Source: DATELY01 sp035276085
GTDB taxonomy: Bacteria; Pseudomonadota; Gammaproteobacteria; Steroidobacterales; Steroidobacteraceae
Direction of reading: 5' to 3'
Assembly: GCA_035276085.1 (NCBI GenBank)
Contig: DATELY010000117.1
Location: 1 to 36,628, forward strand
DNA length: 36,628 nucleotides
A model generated the notes under the pieces. The model did not search any database and was not told the origin of the DNA. It worked only from the letters and a program-made list of their open reading frames with translations. Shown one piece after another: positions 23,683-31,149 of this stretch. How positions within the stretch are numbered: the stretch's first letter is position 1; each line of letters starts with the position of its first letter. The translations under genes and the position numbers were made by a program.

Positions 23683-25836
23683 TCATAGCGGCTCCAAGTT
23701 TGCGTACGCCAACATCAGCCACTTCGTGCCTTGGCGCTCGAAGTTCACTTGCACGCGGGCATGAGTACCCTGGCCTTCGAGATCGAGCACGACCCCATCG
23801 CCAAACTTGCCGTGACGCACGCGTTGCCCCAGGCGCACGCCGTCCACCGGCTCTTCCATCACGGCGGAGCGGCGTGCGGTGTATACGGGTCGCGAGATCT
23901 GCACGCGCGGTCGAATCTCTTCGAGCAACTCGGCGGGGATCTCGCCCAGGAAGCGCGAGCGCGCACCATAGCTGTCGATGCCATGCAGGCGCCGCTGCTC
24001 GGCATACGTCAAGTACAGCTCGCGCATCGCGCGCGTCACACCGACGTAGCAGAGACGGCGTTCTTCCTCGAGCCCGGCAACATCCGTGAGCGAACGTTGA
24101 TGCGGGAACAAGCCATCTTCCATGCCGCACAGGAAGACGACCGGAAACTCGAGGCCCTTGGCCGAGTGCAGCGTCATCATCTGCACGCTGTCCTCCCATG
24201 CGCTGGCCTGATCCTCGCCCGATTCCAGCACGGCGTGGGACAGAAACGCGGCCAGCGGCGGCATGTCATTGGCTTCACCGGCATCGAAGCCGCGCGCGGC
24301 GCTGACGAGCTCATTCAGGTTCTCGACGCGCGCTTCGCCGCGATCGCCTTTGTCCTGCTGGTAATAAGCGACCAGGCCGCTGGCATTGATGACGTGATCC
24401 ACCTGTTCCTGCAGCGACAGGGCGGCGATCTGTTGCTGCAGCTGTTCGATGAGCAGCAGAAAGCCATGCAGGTTCTGTCCCATCCGCGCGCCCAACTCGG
24501 CGACGGTGGCGCCGGCTGCCTGCCACATCGAGGTCGCGTTGCTGCGGGCGTACGTGCGGATCGTATCGAGCGTCTTGTTGCCGATGCCACGCGTGGGGAG
24601 GTTGACGATCCGCTCGAACGAAGCGTCGTCGGCGCGATTGAATATGAGCCGCAGATAGGCGAGCGCATCCTTGATTTCGGCACGCTCGAAGAAGCGCAGA
24701 CCCCCATACACACGATACGGAATGCGCGCGGAGATGAGCGCCTCTTCGAACACGCGCGATTGTGCGTTCGAACGATACAGAATCGCGCAATCGCGACGGC
24801 TGCCGCCCTTCAGCACCCAATCGCGAATGCGGTTGACGACGAAGTCGGCTTCATCGCGCTCGTTGTACGCCGCGTACAGACGCGCCGGTTGACCTTGTTC
24901 GCCGCTGGTCCACAGGTTCTTGCCGAGCCGGCCGGTGTTGTGCTCGATCAGCGCGTTGGCAACCGCGAGGATGCTGCTCGTCGAACGATAGTTCTGCTCC
25001 AACCGGAACATCTGCAGTGCCGGGTAGTCGCGCCGGAACTGATGCAGGTTCTCCACGCGCGCGCCGCGCCAGCGGTAGATGGATTGATCGTCGTCGCCCA
25101 CGGCGAACGGCAATCCATTCGGGCCGCACAGCGCATGCAGCCACGCGTACTGAATCGTGTTGATGTCCTGAAATTCGTCCACCAGCACGTGGCGGAAGCG
25201 CGTGCGGTAATGTGCCAGCACGTCGGGACGATCGCGCAACAGCTCATAGGCACGTAACAGGAGCTCGGCGAAATCCACGACGCCGCTGCGTTCGCAGTGG
25301 TCTTGATAGGACTGGTACAGCTGGATCATCTGGCGCCGCGTGGGATCGCCATCGTCCTTCAACTGCTGCGGACGCAGGCCCTCATCCTTGCGTGCGTTGA
25401 TGAACCAGACGATCTCTTTCGGCACCCAGCGCGATTCGTCGAGGTCCGAGGACTTCAGCAATCGTCGCACGATGCGCAGTTGATCTTCCGCATCGAGAAT
25501 CTGAAAGCTCTGCGCCAGGCCCGCTTCACGCCAATGAATACGCAACAGTCGATGGGCGATGCCGTGAAAGGTGCCGATCCACAACGGCGCGCTCGGCAGC
25601 CGCAACATCGATTCGATGCGGCCACGCATTTCTCCCGCGGCCTTGTTCGTGAATGTCACGGCGAGAATGCCGTGCGGCGAGACGCCTTCGACTTCGACCA
25701 GCCAAGCGACGCGATGGGTGAGTACGCGCGTCTTGCCGCTGCCTGCGCCCGCCAGCACCAACGTGGGCGCGAGCGGCGCCGTCACGGCCTGACGCTGTGC
25801 TTCATTGAGCGATTCGATGAGGTGCGAGACATCCAT
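23683..25836 (-). CDS. uvrD: DNA helicase II (UvrD)
   Basis: 717 residues from the ATG at 25836, close to the 720 of E. coli UvrD. SF1A helicase for mismatch and nucleotide-excision repair. Motifs: GAGSGKT (30-36), VTFTNKAAGEM, VLVDEFQDIN, GDDDQSIYRWRGA, LEQNYRST, TLHSAKGLEFPVVF and YVGVTRA. The C-terminal GQRVRHGKFGDGVVLDLEG is the Tudor-like tail. The frame is open about 106 codons upstream, over the VanZ gene, and that part is rejected. It starts 29 bp after the VanZ-like gene. Confidence 0.96.
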   Translation of the reverse strand: MDVSHLIESLNEAQRQAVTAPLAPTLVLAGAGSGKTRVLTHRVAWLVEVEGVSPHGILAVTFTNKAAGEMRGRIESMLRLPSAPLWIGTFHGIAHRLLRIHWREAGLAQSFQILDAEDQLRIVRRLLKSSDLDESRWVPKEIVWFINARKDEGLRPQQLKDDGDPTRRQMIQLYQSYQDHCERSGVVDFAELLLRAYELLRDRPDVLAHYRTRFRHVLVDEFQDINTIQYAWLHALCGPNGLPFAVGDDDQSIYRWRGARVENLHQFRRDYPALQMFRLEQNYRSTSSILAVANALIEHNTGRLGKNLWTSGEQGQPARLYAAYNERDEADFVVNRIRDWVLKGGSRRDCAILYRSNAQSRVFEEALISARIPYRVYGGLRFFERAEIKDALAYLRLIFNRADDASFERIVNLPTRGIGNKTLDTIRTYARSNATSMWQAAGATVAELGARMGQNLHGFLLLIEQLQQQIAALSLQEQVDHVINASGLVAYYQQDKGDRGEARVENLNELVSAARGFDAGEANDMPPLAAFLSHAVLESGEDQASAWEDSVQMMTLHSAKGLEFPVVFLCGMEDGLFPHQRSLTDVAGLEEERRLCYVGVTRAMRELYLTYAEQRRLHGIDSYGARSRFLGEIPAELLEEIRPRVQISRPVYTARRSAVMEEPVDGVRLGQRVRHGKFGDGVVLDLEGQGTHARVQVNFERQGTKWLMLAYANLEPL

Positions 25837-25865
25837 GGGGGCGCGGATTGTAGCTTGGATGGGCT

Positions 25866-27062
25866 TCAGCGCCTCGCCCTGACAGTCAACGGCCGCCCGG
25901 CCGGTGCGCGCTCGCCGCTGATGGCATTGAGCGTCAGGGCGACCAGCAGCGCGAGCAAGGGCTCCGCGATGCTGGCCTGACGTTGCGGCAGCCACAGCTG
26001 CAGGATTTCTATACCGAGCACGAACCCTACCAACACGATGCCGACGACACGCGGTGCTGCACCCAACTGCCGCAGCAGCCACCACAATGCGGCCAGCACG
26101 AACAGCTTCTGCAGTAGCAAGGGCGAATGCACCGGAAAGCCGGCTCGAGCCCAATGCACCGGTGCGAGCGCGTCGAAAGATCCCGGCGTCGCGGCGAAAT
26201 TGAATGGAAACAGGCGTTCCACCAACACGATCGTGCTGAGGGCAACCAGCAGCAGTGCCTGTGTCGGCCCGGTGCGAATGCGATCGAACAGAATCATTCC
26301 CGGTAACACGAGCAACAAGGCCACGAGCTCAGAGGGGATGAAACCTTGATGCCCCACCAACAGGCGGCCCATCAAGACGACGGCAATCAAGATGAGCAAT
26401 GCCTCGACGTGCACTTGTCGGCGCGTGAGTGAAAACAAAGCATGGCTCACGATCAGCCAGTAGCACAGATAGCTGCCGACGGCGGCGAGATGCAGCTGCG
26501 GATCGAACAAGGGCTGCAGCGCACGTTTCAATTGCCCAAGGTCCACACGAGGGATGAACGGTGCGAGCCGCCAGCCAACCCACAGCGCAACCACTGCAAT
26601 CGCGGCGGGATCGCGCCGCGGTGCTTCGCTGCGCGAGGGAATCGGCAGCAGCGCGCTGAGTGCCGTCCATCCCGTACCGGCGATGACACCCAGGCTCGTG
26701 CCCAGCACGTTGAGTACGAGGTCTTTCAGGCTCGGCACGCGCGGCGACAGATACGCCTGCGCGATCTCGATGCTGAACGACACGCTGAACCCGAGCGCCA
26801 GCGCCACCAACGTCGTGCGCACGAATCCCAACCGTGCGCTGAGCCAGAGATAAACGCAGAACCCGAGCGGCAGATACAAGAGGACGTTGGAAACACGATC
26901 GCCGCGCCCCGCGCGGGCCCAGGTCAGCTCCTGTATGGCTTGCAACAGTCCGCCGCGCACGGCCGCCGGCTCGAACCGGAATGGGTATAGCGAGCCATAT
27001 GCAATCAGAGCAATGACGGCAAGCAGCAACCACGGAGCAAAGCGGCTTGAGGTGGAGGCCAT
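25866..27062 (-). CDS. Membrane protein with two VanZ-like domains
   Basis: 398 residues and about ten hydrophobic helices. Two VanZ-type units can be seen. The first (about 12-130) has YGSLYPFRFEP, SNVLLYLPLGFCVYLWL and SIEIAQAYLSPRVPSLKDLVLNVLG. The second (about 275-385) has VERLFPFNF and GIEILQLWLPQRQASIAEPLLALLVA, with the Asp of the first unit replaced by Glu. VanZ proteins are linked to glycopeptide resistance and envelope functions; no resistance genes are near. The C-terminal arm is basic. The heptamer repeat 27063-27171 begins at its ATG. Confidence 0.82.
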   Translation of the reverse strand: MASTSSRFAPWLLLAVIALIAYGSLYPFRFEPAAVRGGLLQAIQELTWARAGRGDRVSNVLLYLPLGFCVYLWLSARLGFVRTTLVALALGFSVSFSIEIAQAYLSPRVPSLKDLVLNVLGTSLGVIAGTGWTALSALLPIPSRSEAPRRDPAAIAVVALWVGWRLAPFIPRVDLGQLKRALQPLFDPQLHLAAVGSYLCYWLIVSHALFSLTRRQVHVEALLILIAVVLMGRLLVGHQGFIPSELVALLLVLPGMILFDRIRTGPTQALLLVALSTIVLVERLFPFNFAATPGSFDALAPVHWARAGFPVHSPLLLQKLFVLAALWWLLRQLGAAPRVVGIVLVGFVLGIEILQLWLPQRQASIAEPLLALLVALTLNAISGERAPAGRPLTVRARR

Positions 27063-27171
27063 GCTGCGTGGGCTAGAGGCTTGCGACTTGGGGCTGGTGG
27101 AAGAGACGCATCGCGTGCCGCAATCCCATCATTCGACCTGCAGCCCCAAGCCGCCGGCCCCAAGCCGAATC
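27063..27171. repeat. Heptamer hairpin overlapping the cyoE 3' end (site L)
   Basis: Five heptamers (27063-27097) start directly at the VanZ-gene ATG. Five more (27137-27171, CCCCAAG twice) lie inside the end of cyoE. CGACTTGGGGCTG-type sequence in the left arm pairs with the right arm with one mismatch in 13. The repeat encodes the last dozen residues of CyoE. Confidence 0.8.
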
Positions 27172-28067
27172 ATCGCGTAGTGATCGATCAGCAGTGCCGC
27201 GAACAGGATCGCGAGGTACGTGATGGAGAAGCCGAACGTCTTCATCGGCAGCCCGGCGTCATCGCGCACCTTCAATGCCAACGCATGCTTGAGAAAGAGA
27301 GCGCCCAGCACGATGGCGGCACCGAGATACAGCAAGCCGCTCATGCCCGTGAGATACGGCAGCAGGGTCACGATCACCAGCAGAATCGTGTACAGCAGGA
27401 TCTGCAACTCGGTGAACGCGACGCTGTAGATGACCGGCAGCATGGGAATACCCGCCTGCGCGTACTCCTCGCGCCGCGCGATGGCGAGTGCCCAGAAATG
27501 CGGCGGTGTCCACGTGAAGATGATCAGGAACAGCAGCAGCGCGTGCGGATCCAGAGAACCGGTGACTGCCGTCCAACCCAGTACGGGCGGTGCGGCACCG
27601 GCGGCACCGCCGATGACGATGTTCTGCGGCGTCGCGTGCTTGAGCCACACCGTGTACACCACCGCGTAGCCAATCAATGAGCCGAACGTCAGCAGCGCGG
27701 TGAGCGGATTGATCCAGGCCCACAGCATGACCATCGAGGCGACTGCCAGGACGCCGGCGTAGATGAGTGCTGCGCGTTCCGACACGCGACCCTTCACCAC
27801 GGGACGATTGCGAGTGCGTGCCATCTGCACATCGAAACGACGATCCAGCACATGGTTGATCGCTGCGGCTGCGGAGGCGGCGAGGCCGATGCCGAGCGTC
27901 GCCAGCACCAAGGTCGGCAACGGCGGCAGCGTGGGCGTTGCCAGCAACATGCCCACCACGGCCGTGAACACGATCAGCAGCACGACACGCGGCTTACCCA
28001 GTTGGTAGAAGTCGCGCCAAGAGGTTTGAATGTCGGCCGGTGGCAGAGTGTCGGCAGTCACATGCAT
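27129..28067 (-). CDS. cyoE: Protoheme IX farnesyltransferase (heme O synthase)
   Basis: 312 residues (ctaB). UbiA-type prenyltransferase that makes heme O from heme B for the oxidase. Motifs are INHVLDRRFDVQMARTRNRPVV (first Asp-rich site) and FTWTPPHFWALAI, with about nine membrane helices. The start at 28067 (MHVTADTL) precedes the conserved DFYQLGKPRVV; an open extension upstream is low-complexity and rejected. It ends in RLGAGGLGLQVE, which is encoded by heptamers of repeat 27063-27171 and is probably not part of the ancestral protein. Confidence 0.95.
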   Translation of the reverse strand: MHVTADTLPPADIQTSWRDFYQLGKPRVVLLIVFTAVVGMLLATPTLPPLPTLVLATLGIGLAASAAAAINHVLDRRFDVQMARTRNRPVVKGRVSERAALIYAGVLAVASMVMLWAWINPLTALLTFGSLIGYAVVYTVWLKHATPQNIVIGGAAGAAPPVLGWTAVTGSLDPHALLLFLIIFTWTPPHFWALAIARREEYAQAGIPMLPVIYSVAFTELQILLYTILLVIVTLLPYLTGMSGLLYLGAAIVLGALFLKHALALKVRDDAGLPMKTFGFSITYLAILFAALLIDHYAMIRLGAGGLGLQVE

Positions 28068-28259
28068 TGCGCCAGGTGCGTCGCAAGGTGGAACGGGCGG
28101 GGATTCTACAGGCGCCGGCGTCGAGCTCAGCACTGTTTCAAACCAACAGGCACATGGATGTGCCCGCGCCGCCGCAGGTGGCGAGCGAAGGGGAAAAACC
28201 ACGCTTTTTCACCTGAGCCAGAGCGCGAGCGGCTTCGATGCCCGAGTCGCTGTTTCAAA
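28068..28259 (-). other. ctaA-cyoE gap with hairpins and an 11-bp direct repeat
   Basis: 192 bp without a gene. CTGTTTCAAAC occurs at 28133-28143 and 28250-28260; the second copy touches the ctaA stop codon. GGCACAT-GG-ATGTGCC (28149-28164) is a perfect hairpin. GAAAAA and TTTTTC (28194-28211) can pair around CCACGC, giving a U-run on the minus-strand transcript, a weak candidate for a terminator between ctaA and cyoE. Confidence 0.45.
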
Positions 28260-29270
28260 CTACAGCCGGGCGGTAGGTACGCTGACGAGGCGCGTCACCC
28301 TGAGGAGGGCCGCCAGCAACAAAGCGGCGACGGCGTTGTGTGCCGTCGCCAGATCGAGCGGCATCCCGCGCATCACCATCAGTGGACCGAGCACGAGCTG
28401 CGCGAGGAGCACCATGCCGAGCAGCCCTGCCGCTGCCTGCAGCGAGCTCGAGCGCGCGCGCCGCCAGACCGTCAACGCCGTATAGCCGATGACCAACGCC
28501 GCCAGCGCGGCGCCGAGACGGTGCACGAAATGGATGGCGACCCGTGCCGGGTGATTCAGCACACCACCTTCGTAGTCGATCCCCAAGCCGCGCCACAGTA
28601 CGAAGGCATCGGCGGCATCCATCTGCGGCCAGTACGAGTTTTGACACGTCGGAAAATCCGGGCACGCCAGCGCGGCGTAATTGCTGCTCGTCCAACCGCC
28701 CAATGAAATCTGCAGCACCAGCACCGCCAGAGCCGTGACTGCAAGCGGTTGCAGACGCCGATGCTCGAGGGCGTCGCGCTGGTCCGGCGCAGGCAGTGCA
28801 AGCCATGCGAGCAACGCGAACGTCGACAGGCCGCCGAGCAGATGCAGGACCACGATCAGCGGCTTCAGCAGCAGCGTCACGGTCCACATGCCGAGCAGTC
28901 CCTGGAAGATGACGAGTCCCACCAGGACCAGCGGCAACACGAGCGGTTGCCCGGGATCGCGCCGATTGAGCCATGCCAGCACGGCCAATACCAGGATCAG
29001 CAGTCCGAGGGACGCGGCGAAATACCGATGCACCATTTCCTTGTGCGCCTTGGCGTACTCGAATGGACGCCCGTAGGCCGAGTCGATGTGCGACAGATTC
29101 TCGGCAGCCTGCGCGGCACTGATATGTCCATAGCAACCGGGCCAATCGGGGCAGCCGAGCCCCGCCGCATTCAGGCGTACGTACGCGCCGAGTACGATTA
29201 CCGTGAACGCGAGCACTGCGGCGATGAGGGCCAGGCGCCGGAAGCGGCGCAGTTGTCGTGAAGCAGGCAT
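28260..29270 (-). CDS. ctaA: Heme A synthase (COX15/CtaA)
   Basis: 336 residues, eight membrane helices in two four-helix halves. Each half has a loop with paired cysteines (GCPDWPGC; ACPDFPTC) and heme-ligating histidines (KEMVHRYFA, VLHLLGG; HFVHRLGA, TAHNAVAALLL). It converts heme O from CyoE to heme A for cytochrome oxidase. It follows the SCO-like gene across the 122-bp site G. Confidence 0.95.
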   Translation of the reverse strand: MPASRQLRRFRRLALIAAVLAFTVIVLGAYVRLNAAGLGCPDWPGCYGHISAAQAAENLSHIDSAYGRPFEYAKAHKEMVHRYFAASLGLLILVLAVLAWLNRRDPGQPLVLPLVLVGLVIFQGLLGMWTVTLLLKPLIVVLHLLGGLSTFALLAWLALPAPDQRDALEHRRLQPLAVTALAVLVLQISLGGWTSSNYAALACPDFPTCQNSYWPQMDAADAFVLWRGLGIDYEGGVLNHPARVAIHFVHRLGAALAALVIGYTALTVWRRARSSSLQAAAGLLGMVLLAQLVLGPLMVMRGMPLDLATAHNAVAALLLAALLRVTRLVSVPTARL

Positions 29271-29290
29271 GGTTGAGGTGACTTCTCCGA

Positions 29291-29390
29291 ACTAGACCGC
29301 GCGCCGGCGGTATGACCACCCGGTCAGACGCGTCTTCGATACGTGCTTGGCCAGCAAGCCAGTTGACCAGCATGCCAGCTGGCCGGTCCG
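29291..29390. repeat. Octamer array between the SCO-like gene and ctaA (site G)
   Basis: Five octamers in exact register (29351-29390): CCAGCAAG, CCAGTTGA, CCAGCATG, CCAGCTGG, CCGGTCCG, ending 2 bp before the SCO-like stop codon. CCAGCAAG and the final CCGG are shared with site F. The left side (29291-29326) ends in CCGGTCAGA, as other left arms do, but is not clearly repeated. GGCCAGC (29349-29355) can pair with 29378-29384 within the array. Confidence 0.7.
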
Positions 29391-29392
29391 GC

Positions 29393-30022
29393 TCACCCGA
29401 TGTGCGACAGCTTCAGCAATTTCTTCAAGTCTTTGAGCATCCCTGCTGCTGGAGCAGTGGCACTGTAGCTCATCATGACATTGCCGAGCGGATCGACCAC
29501 GTAGATGCGTCCGGCCCGATCCGGTTCGCCATCCGCATAGCGCGGCAGCTGAGCGTAGAAACGCTGCAACTCCGCGGACGGCAGCCGCGCGATCAGCAGC
29601 CCCTCATGCGCGGCAAATTCATCCTTATTGCAACACTCGCCCGTCGGCACGAACACGCGCTGCACGCGGGTCATCTCTTGATTCAACGCCAGGCGCACCT
29701 GCCGCATGTCGACGAGCGCCTTGCGACAGCGCGCATCGCACTCGGGCGCTCCCGTGAACACGAGCGACCACTTGCCTTGCCAGAACTGCGGATCCACGCG
29801 CGGCTCGTGCCCCACTTCTCCGACTCTGAACGGCAACGCGGGCAAGGCACGCGCCGGTGTCATCAGATCGCCGTGACTGGTCGTACCCGACGGGCGCCAG
29901 TGGGGCAGTCCGTAATACAGCACGAAGGCCAGCAGGAGCGGCGTGAAAAAAAGCGCCACGAGCATCCAGATCGACGTGCGCGAACGCCTGGGCGGAGAGT
30001 TCGAGTGTGCGGCAGAGTTCAT
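29393..30022 (-). CDS. SCO-like membrane-anchored thioredoxin-fold protein
   Basis: 209 residues from the ATG at 30022: one membrane helix (about 19-39), then a thioredoxin-like domain. LVFTGAPECDARCRKAL holds a CxxxC pair (CDARC) and YVVDPLGNVMMSYS follows later, as in SCO1/SenC copper chaperones of the CuA site. A second pair, ECCNKDE, is unusual, and I do not see the third SCO ligand (His) clearly. It overlaps the SURF1 stop by ATGA. Its place between SURF1 and ctaA is that of the hypothetical assembly gene in Pseudomonas cox clusters. Confidence 0.75.
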   Translation of the reverse strand: MNSAAHSNSPPRRSRTSIWMLVALFFTPLLLAFVLYYGLPHWRPSGTTSHGDLMTPARALPALPFRVGEVGHEPRVDPQFWQGKWSLVFTGAPECDARCRKALVDMRQVRLALNQEMTRVQRVFVPTGECCNKDEFAAHEGLLIARLPSAELQRFYAQLPRYADGEPDRAGRIYVVDPLGNVMMSYSATAPAAGMLKDLKKLLKLSHIG

Positions 30023-30756
30023 GAGGCAAGCGGTGCTTTCTTCAGATTCACGACAATGAACACCACGACGACGGCAAGCGCCAGCGCAAACCACTGGACC
30101 GCGTAGCCGATGTGACGTTCCGGACCGAACTCCGTCGTGCGCACCTGCCACACGCGTTCGTAGCCATCCGGTGCGTGCGGATCCAGCAACATGATGCGCG
30201 CAGGTATGGGCTCGCCAAACAACTTCGATAACTCTTTGCCGGTCGGGTAATACATGACTTCAGGCCAACGCCCGCGCGGCACGGTGGCCGCCAGGCGCAG
30301 GCCCGGTTCCGGAAGATAGTCCAGGCGTCCCACCACGGTGCGGGGTTTGTCATCCACCGCAGCCGTCGGCGGTCGGTCGCGGCTTTCCGTCATGGGCACC
30401 CAGCCTCGATTCACGAGGACTGCGCCGCCGTGCTCGAGATGTAGCAGCGTCCACACGTGGTACCCAGGTCGACCCGAGCTGCCGCCGAGACTCGGCATGT
30501 TGTCGAGCAGCACCTGACGTCCGCCGTCGTACCGCCCCCGCGCCTCGATTTCCTGATACCGGGGCAGGCGCTCCAGTGTTGCGGCCGAGAGCTGCACGGT
30601 GTGCTCCGCACCGCGCTCGAACTTCGCAGTCAACTGACGCTTCTCCTCGGCGCGATCCAGCTGCCAGAGTCCCAGGCGCACGAAGCCGGCAACGGTCACG
30701 ACGGTCAGGATGACGGCGAACAGCGAAGGAGAAAAGCGCCTGCCAGCGAGCTGCAT
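30019..30756 (-). CDS. SURF1 family cytochrome oxidase assembly protein
   Basis: 245 residues with two membrane helices (about 9-26 and 217-237) around a periplasmic domain. Family motifs are VRLGLWQLDRAEEK, GRPGYHVWTLL, VLVNRGWVP and HIGYAVQWFALALA. SURF1 helps insert heme A into subunit I. The ATG at 30756 is preceded by the C-rich arm of repeat 30757-30853 rather than by a clear Shine-Dalgarno site. Confidence 0.95.
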   Translation of the reverse strand: MQLAGRRFSPSLFAVILTVVTVAGFVRLGLWQLDRAEEKRQLTAKFERGAEHTVQLSAATLERLPRYQEIEARGRYDGGRQVLLDNMPSLGGSSGRPGYHVWTLLHLEHGGAVLVNRGWVPMTESRDRPPTAAVDDKPRTVVGRLDYLPEPGLRLAATVPRGRWPEVMYYPTGKELSKLFGEPIPARIMLLDPHAPDGYERVWQVRTTEFGPERHIGYAVQWFALALAVVVVFIVVNLKKAPLAS

Positions 30757-30853
30757 TGAGGGGGACCTGAGGCCTGGGATGTGGGACCTGGGGGAAAGAC
30801 AGTAACGCAGAGCCGGGTTGCAAATACTCTGGTCCCGAGCCCCCCGTCCCTCA
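30757..30853. repeat. Heptamer hairpin between DUF2909 gene and SURF1 (site J)
   Basis: Left arm: four heptamers (30763-30790: GGACCTG, AGGCCTG, GGATGTG, GGACCTG), beginning 6 bp from the SURF1 ATG. Right arm: TCTGG (30828-30832), then three heptamers (30833-30853), the last of which contains the stop codon of the upstream gene (30851-30853). The loop is about 30 nt. GGACCTG is shared with site I. Confidence 0.8.
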
Positions 30854-31060
30854 CTGCACCGAATGAGGTTGCAGGAGTCCCTGCGACCAGGCGATGAACA
30901 ACAAGATGAAGAGGGCGACCGAGAGCACGATGCGGACCGTGAGCGCTCGCACCATCTTGCGCGACTCGCCCCTGTCAGTGACGAAGTGGAACAGTCCCGA
31001 ACCGAGGCTGGCCACGATGCCGATCAGGCAGAGAACGATGAGAATCTTGATCGGGCTCAT
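30851..31060 (-). CDS. DUF2909 (twin transmembrane) protein
   Basis: 69 residues, two membrane helices (about 5-25 and 43-62) around a basic loop with FVTDRGESRKMVRALTVRI. Proteins of this family (DUF2909) sit in cox clusters between subunit III and SURF1; their exact role is not established, and an assembly function is likely. It is flanked by heptamer hairpins on both sides. Confidence 0.9.
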   Translation of the reverse strand: MSPIKILIVLCLIGIVASLGSGLFHFVTDRGESRKMVRALTVRIVLSVALFILLFIAWSQGLLQPHSVQ

Positions 31061-31149
31061 GGACCGTGGACCTGGGGCTTGGGACTTGGGGTAGAGCTTA
31101 GAACCTCAACTTCTGGCCCCACGCCCCAGGCCCCAGGCCCCAATCCCGC
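31061..31149. repeat. Heptamer hairpin between ctaE and DUF2909 gene (site I)
   Basis: Five heptamers (31061-31095: GGACCGT, GGACCTG, GGGCTTG, GGACTTG, GGGTAGA) start at the DUF2909 ATG. TCTGG (31112-31116 region) is followed by four CCCCNNN heptamers (31117-31144) that lead to the ctaE stop (31150). The arms pair in heptamer register. On the minus strand the right arm reads as four G4 tracts with 3-nt spacers, a strong G-quadruplex pattern. The loop is about 17 nt. Confidence 0.88.

Noticed and set aside
25837..26154. 106-residue N-terminal extension of UvrD
   Set aside because: It overlaps the VanZ-like gene in another frame and has no family similarity; the ATG at 25836 gives the standard length.
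25866..27062. VanZ domains as a glycopeptide resistance locus
   Set aside because: There are no vanHAX-type genes or regulators; VanZ-like domains occur widely in proteins of unknown role.
23559..31149. Short tandem units as a possible CRISPR
   Set aside because: Units are 7 or 8 bases without spacers, in opposed arms, and no cas genes are present.
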